A DNA stretch of 37,999 nt from Candidatus Nomurabacteria bacterium RIFOXYB1_FULL_39_16 (GCA_001787205.1 MFWB01000008.1:35802-73800), one strand, 5' to 3'; counted from the first letter of the stretch, positions 7,060 through 15,950 are shown. Program-made: numbers and translations. The notes: generated by a model from the letters alone, not told the origin.

Positions 7060-9828
7060 ATGGAAGGATCATTTTTTAAGGAAATGCCAAAGTTTAAGAC
7101 TCCGGAAGAGGAGCTGGATTATTTACGTGCTCACGTCGCCAAACGCGAAGAAGAACTTATCGGCCTGGGGCACATTGAACATACGAAAGAAAACGCGATA
7201 GGAGAAGTGATTGAAGAATATAAAAATGTTCCAGCGGAGAAGGCTGTGCACGAGAGCAATATCATCAACAAGAAAGAAGCCGAAGGGATAGTGCTTCAAT
7301 TGAAACCCGAACCGCACGATATAGTGATGGAAGAACTTCTCGGCATTGTTATCACGAAGGGCATCAAGAATGCACTGTCGGTGGTGGAGGCTATGGGCAA
7401 CCCGCACATTGATGATGATTTTCACCGCGTCCTTGTCCAATATTTAAAGACCGGACAAGTGGCGCTTGATTTCAGAGAGGATTCGCCCGTTTATAAAAGC
7501 CTTAATATGACGCTTTTTGAAATTACTCTTCCTCCGCCCGAGGATGAAGCCGACAAGTCAAAAGGTTTCAAAGAGTTTATCGGTGCGATGGAGCAGTTCT
7601 ATGCCGGGATGCAGTCCATCTCTATTGGCAAGAATAACGAAAAGGAGAATTATTTTACCCTGGAAGTGGCGCTACAGAACAAGAGCGATGAAGTTATAGT
7701 GTACGCTGGGATTCCGAACAAGCACATCTCACTTTTTGAAAAACAAATCTTGGCTTTTTATCATAATGCGAAGATTCGCGAAGTGACGGATGACTATAAT
7801 ATTTTCAATGAGAACGGTGGCTCAGTAGGTGCTTACGCTTCTTTCACACAGCGCGCTGTGATGCCGATAAAGACGTATGACAACATTGAGCACGATCCAA
7901 TGAATCCGATATTGAATGTCTTTTCTAAGTTAAAAACTTCCGGAGAGGGCGCGGCTATTCAAATCGTGATAGCGCCGGCGGGGGATAAGTTTATAGATGA
8001 ATTTCATAAAATTTTAGACGATGTGAAGAGTGGTACTTCGGTCAAACACGCGGATGACAATTTCTACAAATTCAACAAAGCTTTCTTGAAAGCGGGGAAG
8101 GACCTTTTCTTTGGACATAAAGAGAAAAAAGAAGAAGAAAATAAAGAAAAGTATATGAAAGGCAGACGGGCTGTGGATGAAGGCGCGGTGGAGAAAATAG
8201 GCAATAAAATAAAGAGCACAATAATGAAGGCAAACATCCGTATTATCGCTTCGGGGGATAGTAAAGAGCGCGCGGAGGCGGTTTTAAGGGAGATAGAATC
8301 CTCCTTCAATCAATTTTCCGAAGCGGCCAGCAATTCTTTCGTCTTTGAACAATTAAGCGGAAGCGATTTGAAGAAACTTTTTCATGATTTTTCTTATCGC
8401 ACATTTTCTTCCGACAAAACTCTGCCGATGAATTTGAAAGAGCTTGCTTCGGTATTTCATTTCCCGGTCGGCATAGGCAGTCAGCCTCAACTGAAAGAAG
8501 CCAAGGCGGGTATTGCCCCCGTTCCGATAGAGATGGGGACAGAAGGAATAGTCTTGGGGGTAAATAGTTACAGGGGCCGAGATACAGATATCCATATGGC
8601 TCGCGAAGACCGTATGAGGCATTTCTATGTTATCGGTCAGACGGGCACAGGCAAGACGAACATTATGCTCAATATGATAACTCAAGATATCAAGAATGGG
8701 GACGGGTGTTGTTATCTTGACCCGCACGGCACAGACATTCAGACCATCTTGTCGCGTATTCCGAAAGAACGCATTGATGATGTTATTTATTTTGATCCTG
8801 CTTATACACCGAGACCTATGGGGCTCAATATGCTTGAATATGACCCGAAGTATCCCGAGCAGAAGACTTTCGTAGTAAATGAATTGATGGGAATTTTCAA
8901 CAAACTTTTTGATATGAAGGTGGGGGGTGGGGCTATGTTTGAACAATATTTTAGGAATAGCGCTTTCTTGGTGATGGAAGACCCGGAATCCGGCTCAACT
9001 CTTTTAGAAATTACCCGTGTCCTAGCGGATAAAGAATTCCGTGACTTGAAACTTGAAAGGTGCAAGAATCCAATCATTAAACAGTTCTGGGTCTCTGCCG
9101 AACAGACAACAGGGGACCAGTCCTTGGCGAACTTCGTTCCTTATATTTCGTCCAAATTTGATAATTTCATCAGCAACGACATTATGCGTCCAGTGGTGCT
9201 TCAACAAAATTCAGTTTTCAATTTCAGAAAGATTATGGATGAAAAGAAAATTCTTCTTGTAAATCTTTCAAAAGGGAGGCTCGGTGATATAAATGCAAAC
9301 TTAATCGGATTAGTATTGGTGGGTAAAATTCAGATGGCCGCGCTTTCACGCGTAGATATGTTCGGCAAGCCGATGAATGACTTTTATCTCTATATAGACG
9401 AGTTCCAGAACGTCACCACTGACTCTATCGCTTCTATTTTATCGGAAGCAAGAAAATATCGCTTGTCATTAAACATCGCGCATCAATACATCACTCAGCT
9501 GGAAGAAAAAATTAAAAATGCCGTTTTCGGCAACGTGGGTTCTATGGCGGTGTTCCGAGTTGGCACCGAAGACGCGACATTCTTGGAGCCGAAGTTTAAA
9601 CCGATTTTTAGCGCGCAAGATATAACCAAACTTGATAATAGAAATGCTTACGTCAGTATGTTGGTAAATGGACAGCCAACCAAACCGTTTAATTTGAGGA
9701 CATTAGATGCAGAGAAAGGCAATCCGGAAATTGTAGATAGCCTAAAAGAACTTTCGTATGTGAAATACGGTCGCGACCGCGCGGAAGTGGAGGCTGAAAT
9801 TATGGGCAGGTACAAGACGATGGAGTAA
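7060..9828 (+). CDS. Large P-loop ATPase related to T4SS coupling/conjugation ATPases (TraD/VirD4/DUF87-like)
   Basis: 922 aa; HFYVIGQTGTGKTNIMLNMITQDI (Walker A), YLDPHG, FYLYIDEFQNVTT (Walker B), LSLNIAHQYITQL; novel N-terminal ~500 aa. Confidence 0.75.
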   Translation: MEGSFFKEMPKFKTPEEELDYLRAHVAKREEELIGLGHIEHTKENAIGEVIEEYKNVPAEKAVHESNIINKKEAEGIVLQLKPEPHDIVMEELLGIVITKGIKNALSVVEAMGNPHIDDDFHRVLVQYLKTGQVALDFREDSPVYKSLNMTLFEITLPPPEDEADKSKGFKEFIGAMEQFYAGMQSISIGKNNEKENYFTLEVALQNKSDEVIVYAGIPNKHISLFEKQILAFYHNAKIREVTDDYNIFNENGGSVGAYASFTQRAVMPIKTYDNIEHDPMNPILNVFSKLKTSGEGAAIQIVIAPAGDKFIDEFHKILDDVKSGTSVKHADDNFYKFNKAFLKAGKDLFFGHKEKKEEENKEKYMKGRRAVDEGAVEKIGNKIKSTIMKANIRIIASGDSKERAEAVLREIESSFNQFSEAASNSFVFEQLSGSDLKKLFHDFSYRTFSSDKTLPMNLKELASVFHFPVGIGSQPQLKEAKAGIAPVPIEMGTEGIVLGVNSYRGRDTDIHMAREDRMRHFYVIGQTGTGKTNIMLNMITQDIKNGDGCCYLDPHGTDIQTILSRIPKERIDDVIYFDPAYTPRPMGLNMLEYDPKYPEQKTFVVNELMGIFNKLFDMKVGGGAMFEQYFRNSAFLVMEDPESGSTLLEITRVLADKEFRDLKLERCKNPIIKQFWVSAEQTTGDQSLANFVPYISSKFDNFISNDIMRPVVLQQNSVFNFRKIMDEKKILLVNLSKGRLGDINANLIGLVLVGKIQMAALSRVDMFGKPMNDFYLYIDEFQNVTTDSIASILSEARKYRLSLNIAHQYITQLEEKIKNAVFGNVGSMAVFRVGTEDATFLEPKFKPIFSAQDITKLDNRNAYVSMLVNGQPTKPFNLRTLDAEKGNPEIVDSLKELSYVKYGRDRAEVEAEIMGRYKTME

Positions 9829-9842
9829 AATTCAGATTTGCA

Positions 9843-9866
9843 CCCCGTCGTTCGCGAACGACGGGG
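9843..9866 (+). terminator. Intrinsic terminator-like perfect 24-nt palindrome
   Basis: CCCCGTCGTTCG/CGAACGACGGGG, followed within ~15 nt by a T-rich tract. Confidence 0.7.
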
Positions 9867-9902
9867 TTGTAAAATAATTTTTTTCTGCTAGTATAAGAAA
9901 AT

Positions 9903-10487
9903 ATGAAACACCCAAAAGAAGAAAGAACATATGTGATGATAAAGCCGGACGGAGTCCGCAAGGGCTTAATTGGCGAGGTTATAAGACGTTTAGAACAGAG
10001 AGATTTAAAAATAGTGGCTATTGAAATGTTCCAACCGACGTATGATTTGATTGATAATCATTACCCAAAGAAGGAAGAATGGATTACACGACTTGGGGAA
10101 AAAACGAAATCTACATACGAAAAATACGGCTTTGATATGTTGGCTGATTTTGGCACAGTTGATACTTCAAAAATTGGTCCGGAAATAAGAAAGTGGTTGG
10201 TAGATTATATGCTTTCAGCTCCGTTGGTGAAAATGGTGGTACAAGGTACTCACGCGGTAGACGTAGTAAGGAAAATTGCAGGTGATACTTTACCATACAA
10301 AGCTGATATGGGAACTATCCGTGGAGATTTTTCCATTGATAGTCCTGCGCTTGCCAATAAAGAAAAGAGAGCAGTGATGAACATCGTGCATTGTTCAGAA
10401 ACTCCCGAAGAAGCAGAACATGAAATCAAACACTGGTTCGGCGAAGGTAAAACTTACGACTACAAACGTTTCGGAGTGGATGAATAA
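9903..10487 (+). CDS. ndk: Nucleoside-diphosphate kinase with internal insertion (194 aa)
   Basis: ERTYVMIKPDGVRKGLIGEVIRRLEQRDLKIVAIEM...MVVQGTHAVDVVRKIAGDT...GTIRGDFSIDS...NIVHCSETPEEAEHEI. Confidence 0.92.
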   Translation: MKHPKEERTYVMIKPDGVRKGLIGEVIRRLEQRDLKIVAIEMFQPTYDLIDNHYPKKEEWITRLGEKTKSTYEKYGFDMLADFGTVDTSKIGPEIRKWLVDYMLSAPLVKMVVQGTHAVDVVRKIAGDTLPYKADMGTIRGDFSIDSPALANKEKRAVMNIVHCSETPEEAEHEIKHWFGEGKTYDYKRFGVDE

Positions 10488-10497
10488 ACGATTCTAA

Positions 10498-10521
10498 CAA
10501 AATCCCCGAGAGGGGATTTTG
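10498..10521 (+). terminator. Hairpin terminator
   Basis: CAAAATCCCC GAGA GGGGATTTTG, T-tract built into the stem. Confidence 0.7.
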
Positions 10522-10537
10522 TGTTATTATGTTGTCT

Positions 10538-11158
10538 ATGGCAAAAGATATTGAAGTGGAAATTAGAGGCATATTAAATAAGGACCAATATGATCAAACT
10601 AAAACTCTGTTTGAGAAATTGGCGTCCTTGAAAGAAAACAAAAGCCGCATTTTAATCGATTACTCAACTTTCTTGCCTGGAGAGGGTATTCGCGATAGAC
10701 AAAAAGATATAAGGGTGCGGGTGACAAATGGAGTTCCAGAAATTGTAGTCAAACTTGGTTCTTGGGGCGGGTCCGAGAGCAGAAGAGAACTTTCATTTAA
10801 AGGAAAAGAAGGAGAATTTGAAACACTCGTGGAAATATTCGGACAGCTTGGTTTTACGAAAGGCACATTGGCAAAACGCGATGCACTTGTTTATGACTAT
10901 AAAGATATAGAATTTGCTTTGGTTAAAACACCGGGTCAACATTACTATTTTGAAGCTGAAAAAATGGCGCACAATGAAGAAGATTTTACAAAAGTGGAAA
11001 ATGAAATTAGGGAAGTGTGCCAAGAATTGGGACTAGCAGTCGTTAATAAAGAAGGATTCTTTGAATTTATTGATGAATTAAATAAGACAGATAATTCAAT
11101 TTTTGAATTTAAAGATTTTAAAGAAAATTATTTTAAAAATAAATTTGAAAACAGATAG
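10538..11158 (+). CDS. CYTH-domain protein
   Basis: MAKDIEVEIRGILNKDQYDQTKTLFEKLA...DIRVRVTNGVPEIVVKLG...; EIE/K-type CYTH signature. Its TAG stop lies inside the left hairpin of the adjacent RAYT unit. Confidence 0.75.
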   Translation: MAKDIEVEIRGILNKDQYDQTKTLFEKLASLKENKSRILIDYSTFLPGEGIRDRQKDIRVRVTNGVPEIVVKLGSWGGSESRRELSFKGKEGEFETLVEIFGQLGFTKGTLAKRDALVYDYKDIEFALVKTPGQHYYFEAEKMAHNEEDFTKVENEIREVCQELGLAVVNKEGFFEFIDELNKTDNSIFEFKDFKENYFKNKFENR

Positions 11159-11175
11159 AGCCTTAGACTCTATCT
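11152..11175. repeat. Left terminal hairpin of RAYT element
   Basis: CAGATAGAG CCTTAGA CTCTATCT; reverse complement of the right hairpin over 24 nt. Confidence 0.9.
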
Positions 11176-11187
11176 AATACTTACCCA

Positions 11188-11850
11188 ATGAGAAAACAAT
11201 CAATAGTTACAAATGAATATTACCACATATATAATCGTGGGGTAGATAAAAGAGATATTTTCAATAACCAAAGAGACCTGAATCGTTTTATTGAAAGTAT
11301 GTATGAATTTAATAAAGTTGATGGGGTGGGAAGTTTGGCAAATTTAAGAAAAATCGAAACAAAATACAAACCCCTATCTGAACCACTGGTTTCCATTGTT
11401 GCGTATTGTTTAAATCCAAATCATTTTCATTTTATATTAAAACAATTAATGGATGGTGGAATAGCTAAATTTATGCAAAAGTTACAAGGAGGATATACAT
11501 ATTATTTTAATGTAAGCAATATTCGTTCGGGAGCACTTTTTCAAGGAACTTTTAAATCATATCTTATTGATGATGAAAATTATTTCAATAAAATTATTGG
11601 GTATGTAAATAAAAATTATAAAATTCACAATATTCCAAAAAATAAAACAAAATTTATTTTTGCCAGCGATCACGAATATGAAAATAACAACTTTAAGCTC
11701 GTTTCCAAGAAAGAAGGGAAGTCCGTTTTAAAAATTTTTAACGGTAGTGATAACTTTAAAAAGCATTGTGATGAAATTGTTGACATTATAAGAAAAGTTA
11801 GAGGAAAAAACTCTCTTTTAGAAGAAGATAATTTACCAGATAGAGTCTAA
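11188..11850 (+). mobile_element. REP-associated tyrosine (Y1/HUH) transposase
   Basis: MRKQSIVTNEYYHIYNRGVDKRDIFNNQRDLNRF...; HUH-like NPNHFHFILKQ; 220 aa between inverted hairpins. Confidence 0.9.
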
Positions 11851-11861
11851 GGCTCTATCTG
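11837..11861. repeat. Right terminal hairpin of RAYT element
   Basis: CAGATAGAG TCTAAGG CTCTATCTG; overlaps the transposase stop codon (TAA 11848-11850). Confidence 0.9.
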
Positions 11862-11899
11862 AGCTATTTGAAAAAATAAGTTTGGGGTATAATACCAAA

Positions 11900-12532
11900 A
11901 TGAAACATCTTACAAACCTTTTTAAATTAATGCAATTAACTCGTTCACAACCCTTATATGGCTATGTCATTGGTGGTGTTCAAAAGAATGATTTAAGTAA
12001 TTTAGCTGAGCATCATTATTTGGTGACTTTTATCGCTTGGCAACTTGCTAGACAGGTAAAAAGTAAGGGGGCAAATATTAATGTTGAAAAAGTGCTTGAG
12101 TTTGCTATGGTTCATGATATAGGGGAGTTATTTGGTGGAGATATTTCTATGCCATATGCAAGGGCTAACCCAAAAGCGCGGGAATATGCAAAAGCGTTTG
12201 AAGAGGAAAATCAGAAATTTTTATCAAAATTTTTTGGAAGCGAGGAAGCCTACTTTAAAAAACTTGGGCATGAAATATTAGACGCCAAATCAGACGAAGC
12301 TCTTATCGCAAAAATTGCTGATTATTTGGAACATATTCATTACAAACAATATATAAAAGTGATCTCTCAAAAAACTGATATTGATTCTTTAAGACCTGTG
12401 TTGAAATTAAAAATTTCTAAAATTAAAGATCCTGTTGCCAAGAAAGAGATTGATAAATTTACAAAAGATTGGTTAAAGAATGTCTCTAAAAAAGAAATTC
12501 CAGAAATTCTATATAACACTAAAGGTAAATAA
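11900..12532 (+). CDS. HD-domain hydrolase (YfbR/5'-deoxynucleotidase-like)
   Basis: MKHLTNLFKLMQLTRSQPLYGY...LAEHHYLVTFIAWQLA...FAMVHDIGELFGGDI; TATAAT 6 nt upstream of ATG 11900. Confidence 0.8.
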   Translation: MKHLTNLFKLMQLTRSQPLYGYVIGGVQKNDLSNLAEHHYLVTFIAWQLARQVKSKGANINVEKVLEFAMVHDIGELFGGDISMPYARANPKAREYAKAFEEENQKFLSKFFGSEEAYFKKLGHEILDAKSDEALIAKIADYLEHIHYKQYIKVISQKTDIDSLRPVLKLKISKIKDPVAKKEIDKFTKDWLKNVSKKEIPEILYNTKGK

Positions 12533-12534
12533 TT

Positions 12535-13128
12535 ATGATTAAAGTAATTATTTTTGATGGTGTTAATTGTATAACCTACCAGGAAGCCTTGAGCATTGGG
12601 CTTGAAAGAGATTATAAAATTCCTCTGGAAAAAACACTACCCTTTTTCAAGGGCGAGTTACAAGACTGCGTAGCGGGCAAATCCGACCTTAAAGAGGTTT
12701 TACCTTCTTATTTGAAGGCATGGGGTTGGAATGAAGGGGTAGACGGACTTTTGCGTTACTGGTTTGAGCGAGACCACAAAATGGATAAAGAGTTGATCTC
12801 GTATATAAAAGAATTAAGAAGCAAAAAAGTACTCTGTTTACTCGCCACAAACAATGAAAAATATCGTTTTGCTTATATGCTTAGTGGAATGGGTTTCACT
12901 GAAATTTTTGATAGGTCTTATTGTTCGGCGCTTTTGGGTTGTAAAAAGCCAGATCAAAATTTTTTCCAAAAGATATTTAATGATTTAGAAAACATTAAAA
13001 AAGAAGAAATATTATTTTGGGACGATAAAGCTGAAAACGTAAAGGGGGCGAAGGAGTTTGGCATCTATGCGGAAATTTATACAACTTTTGAAGATTTTAA
13101 AGCAAAAATGAAGCAGTATATGGCTTAA
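12535..13128 (+). CDS. HAD-superfamily hydrolase
   Basis: MIKVIIFDGVNCITYQEALSIGL...LLATNNEKYRFAYMLSGMGFTEIFD...KKPDQNFFQKIF...ILFWDDKAENVKGAKEFG. Motif I is FDGVN (not DxDxT/V). Confidence 0.75.
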   Translation: MIKVIIFDGVNCITYQEALSIGLERDYKIPLEKTLPFFKGELQDCVAGKSDLKEVLPSYLKAWGWNEGVDGLLRYWFERDHKMDKELISYIKELRSKKVLCLLATNNEKYRFAYMLSGMGFTEIFDRSYCSALLGCKKPDQNFFQKIFNDLENIKKEEILFWDDKAENVKGAKEFGIYAEIYTTFEDFKAKMKQYMA

Positions 13129-13192
13129 TGTGAATTTCTAATGAAAGAATGATTTGAAATACTCTTGGAATTGTGTTGTTTTGAAAAAGTTA

Positions 13193-13220
13193 TTGCAAAA
13201 ATTTTAAAAGAGAATACACT
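13193..13220 (+). promoter_or_regulatory. Promoter of candidate ncRNA
   Basis: TTGCAA (13193-13198), 16-nt spacer, TACACT (13215-13220). Confidence 0.5.
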
Positions 13221-13225
13221 TATTG

Positions 13226-13381
13226 TAGGGTTATTTCCGATTATTACCTAGAACACTAATTTATGGGAGTTTCGATCGAGTGTGGCCTTGGTTACACGCG
13301 TCTAACACCCACCTAGCGTACAGCTACGGTAATACATCAGAGATAGTCCTAAGAAGAGCCCCCGTCGTGACGGGGTTTTTT
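13226..13381 (+). ncRNA. Candidate free-standing structured RNA, ~155 nt, rod-like; 6S-like architecture possible
   Basis: TAGGGTTATTTC (13226-13237) pairs with GAGATAGTCCTA (13340-13351), 12 bp incl. G-U; GATTATTACC (13239-13248) pairs with GGTAATACATC (13328-13338); terminator CCCCGTC-GT-GACGGGG-TTTTTT. Confidence 0.65.
13360..13381 (+). terminator. Intrinsic terminator
   Basis: CCCCGTC GT GACGGGG TTTTTT. Confidence 0.85.
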
Positions 13382-13406
13382 CTTGAAAATGTGATAATAT
13401 AACAAT

Positions 13407-13835
13407 ATGGATAGGAAGAAACTTATAAAACATCTAGTATTTCTGATGTTTTTTATTTTTATAGCGGATATTATAGCTCAAAAGCTGCATTGGTACTTTT
13501 CTATTTGGTGGTTTGATATGGTGATGCACTTCTTGGGAGGATTTTGGGTGGGCTTGTTTTTTATATGGTTTTTCTCTATAAAAGATTTGCCAATTTTTCA
13601 ACTGTCACTTGAGAAAGCTGATTTTAAACTAATAATGAAGACTATTTTGTTTGTGTTATCTTTTGGAATTTTATGGGAATTTTTTGAAATTTTCACGCAC
13701 AATTATATTGCTCATGATCCTTTCAATATACTTGACACCACTTCTGACATCTTCTTTGACTTGGCGGGAGGAGTTTCAGCGATTCTTTATTATTTAAAAA
13801 ATATTATCCCTGTGGGAGAAAATAAGGTACAATAA
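13407..13835 (+). CDS. Small multi-TM membrane protein (DUF2238/VanZ-like appearance)
   Basis: 142 aa; ...IADIIAQKLHWYFSIWWFDMVMHFLGGFWVGLFFIWFF...WEFFEIFTHNYI...DTTSDIFFDLAGGVSAILYYL. Confidence 0.6.
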   Translation: MDRKKLIKHLVFLMFFIFIADIIAQKLHWYFSIWWFDMVMHFLGGFWVGLFFIWFFSIKDLPIFQLSLEKADFKLIMKTILFVLSFGILWEFFEIFTHNYIAHDPFNILDTTSDIFFDLAGGVSAILYYLKNIIPVGENKVQ

Positions 13836-13841
13836 AGAACG

Positions 13842-15206
13842 ATGGAAAAAATTGCAAAAATAACATTTGCTGGAGGAACAGGCTCTGTGACAGGAGCAAA
13901 TTTTTTGCTTGAAATTGAAAACAAGAAGATTTTGGTTGACTGTGGATTGACCCAAGGAGTAAAGATGGCTGATGACATAAATTGGGACCCCTTTCCTTAT
14001 GACCCGAAGAGTATAGATATTCTTTTTATAACTCACGCGCACATAGACCACATCGGTAGAATCCCGAAACTGGTAGATGAAGGATTCAGAGGGAAAATTT
14101 ATTCCACCAAGCCCACCTTAGGACTTTCCGGCATAATGCTTGAAGACACTATGGAAATTTTAGGGAAGAACACCGCGCTTCATCTGAATAAAATTTATAC
14201 ACCCGAGAATATAAAACTGGCGCTTTCTCTTTGGAAAGGATTTGAATATCATGAGAATATAAAAATTAGCGAAAGCTTGGAAGTATCCTTTTTAAATTCT
14301 GGACACATCTTGGGGTCGGCAATGGTGCAGTTTATTTACAACGGCAAGAAAATTCTCTTCACCGGAGATTTAGGCAATAGTCCTTCACCGCTTTTGCCCG
14401 ATACGGATAAGGTTACCGATGTGGATTACCTGATAATGGAGTCTGTTTATGGAGACAGAAATCATGAATCTAGACAAGACCGCAGGAGATTTCTGGAAGG
14501 AGTAATAGAGGATAATTATAGAAGGAAGGGCACGTTAGTTATTCCCACTTTTTCTCTTGAACGTTCACAGGAATTGCTCTTTGAGCTTGATGCTCTGGTA
14601 GACAACAAGCGCATCCCGGTGATGCCTATTTTCTTTGATTCTCCTTTGGCTATACGTTTGACTGAAGTTTTTAAACAATACAAAAGTTACTTCAATGAAG
14701 CCGCCCAAGCAGCTATGTCTCCCGGAGAACATCTGTTTGACTTTCAGGGTCTTCGCAATACTTTAAAATCCGAAGAGTCTAAAATGATTATGAATATACC
14801 CAATCCCAAGATAGTCATAGCTGGAAGCGGGATGTCTACCGGCGGACGGATAGTACATCACGAGAAGAATTATCTGCCGGACCCGAACAACACCTTGCTC
14901 CTTACTGGGTACCAATCAATAGGGACTCCGGGGCGTTTGATAAGGGAAGGGGTCAAAACTGTTCGTATCTCGGGAGAGGATGTGGCCATCAGGGCTCATA
15001 TTGAAACCATCTCTGGCTATTCGGGGCACAAAGATTCCAATGGATTGTTAAATTTTGTGCAAGATATGCAAGATAGTGTTAAAAAAGTTTTTGTAGTAAT
15101 GGGTGAACCGAAATCGGAAATGTTTTTAGCCCAAAGGTTGCGAGATAATCTGGGGATAGAAGCGCACGTTCCAGAAGAGGGAAGCAGCGTTTCACTTGTT
15201 TGCTAG
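13842..15206 (+). CDS. Metallo-beta-lactamase/beta-CASP RNA-processing exonuclease
   Basis: ...ITHAHIDHIGRIPKL..., ...LNSGHILGSAMVQF..., ...FTGDLGN..., ...AGSGMSTGGRIVHH..., ...YSGHKD... Confidence 0.9.
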   Translation: MEKIAKITFAGGTGSVTGANFLLEIENKKILVDCGLTQGVKMADDINWDPFPYDPKSIDILFITHAHIDHIGRIPKLVDEGFRGKIYSTKPTLGLSGIMLEDTMEILGKNTALHLNKIYTPENIKLALSLWKGFEYHENIKISESLEVSFLNSGHILGSAMVQFIYNGKKILFTGDLGNSPSPLLPDTDKVTDVDYLIMESVYGDRNHESRQDRRRFLEGVIEDNYRRKGTLVIPTFSLERSQELLFELDALVDNKRIPVMPIFFDSPLAIRLTEVFKQYKSYFNEAAQAAMSPGEHLFDFQGLRNTLKSEESKMIMNIPNPKIVIAGSGMSTGGRIVHHEKNYLPDPNNTLLLTGYQSIGTPGRLIREGVKTVRISGEDVAIRAHIETISGYSGHKDSNGLLNFVQDMQDSVKKVFVVMGEPKSEMFLAQRLRDNLGIEAHVPEEGSSVSLVC

Positions 15207-15237
15207 TCATACATTAAGTACTGTATAATAAAATCAA

Positions 15238-15861
15238 ATGGATCAATCACTGAAATTTTTACAAAAGCACGGACATAGCCAGATCAAAATCTGTGTTTCT
15301 GGAGCAGCGGAGACCGGGCATTGTGGGCTTGGTGCGCTTGAAAAAGCGAAAGAACTTGGCCGTGAAATAGCCCGTCAAGGCGCGGTATTGGTGACCGGAG
15401 CCACGACAGGTTTTCCTCTCTGGGTAGCTATGGGTACAAAGGAAGAGGGGGGAGTTTCCGTCGGCATTTCTCCGGCAGCCAATGAACGTGAACATGCGGA
15501 AGTCTACAAGTTGCCTCTTGATTATATGGATTTGATTATTTATACCGGCTTCGGTTATCCCGGGCGCGACCTCTTGCTTACTCGTTCAGCTGATGCAGTT
15601 ATTTGTGGCTGTGGACGTATCGGTACAATCCACGAATTTACCATTGCCTTTGAAGATGGGAAGCCGATAGGCATTTTTGAAGGTCCTTGGGAGATGGGTA
15701 ATGAGCTGAAAGAAATCTTGGAAAAGAGCAACCGTCCGAATGCGAAAATCGCCGCCGGAGATGACCCGAAGAAGCTCCTAGAAGAAGTCATTGCTTTGGT
15801 TAAGAAAGACAAGGTTACTGAATATAAAATCGTAAAAGATTCTGTCTCAGACGCACAGTAG
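15238..15861 (+). CDS. SLOG/LOG-family Rossmann protein
   Basis: IKICVSGAAETGHCGLGALEKAKELGREIARQGAVLVTGATTGFPLWVAMGTKE...DAVICGCGRIGTIHEFTIAFEDGKPIGIFEGP. Confidence 0.75.
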   Translation: MDQSLKFLQKHGHSQIKICVSGAAETGHCGLGALEKAKELGREIARQGAVLVTGATTGFPLWVAMGTKEEGGVSVGISPAANEREHAEVYKLPLDYMDLIIYTGFGYPGRDLLLTRSADAVICGCGRIGTIHEFTIAFEDGKPIGIFEGPWEMGNELKEILEKSNRPNAKIAAGDDPKKLLEEVIALVKKDKVTEYKIVKDSVSDAQ

Positions 15862-15867
15862 AAAATA

Positions 15868-15950
15868 GTAAAAAATAAAAAACAACTTTTTCTCGGGTCC
15901 TCGGAAAAAATCCCCAGACCACTCGAAAAAGTTGTTTTTTATTTTTTTAC
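15868..15950. other. Structured 3'-UTR element, copy 2 (bidirectional terminator between convergent genes)
   Basis: GTAAAAAATAAAAAACAACTTTTT (15868-15891) / AAAAAGTTGTTTTTTATTTTTTTAC (15926-15950, one bulge); core CTCGGGTCCTCGG...CCAGACCACTCG. Confidence 0.85.

Noticed and set aside
8353-8946. 197-aa minus-strand ORF opposite the TraD-like ATPase
   Set aside because: Antisense to a clearly conserved ATPase core; composition is that of a mirror-frame ORF.
13226-13381. SRP (4.5S) RNA as identity of the ncRNA
   Set aside because: No GGAA-type apical tetraloop with the conserved asymmetric internal loop could be found.
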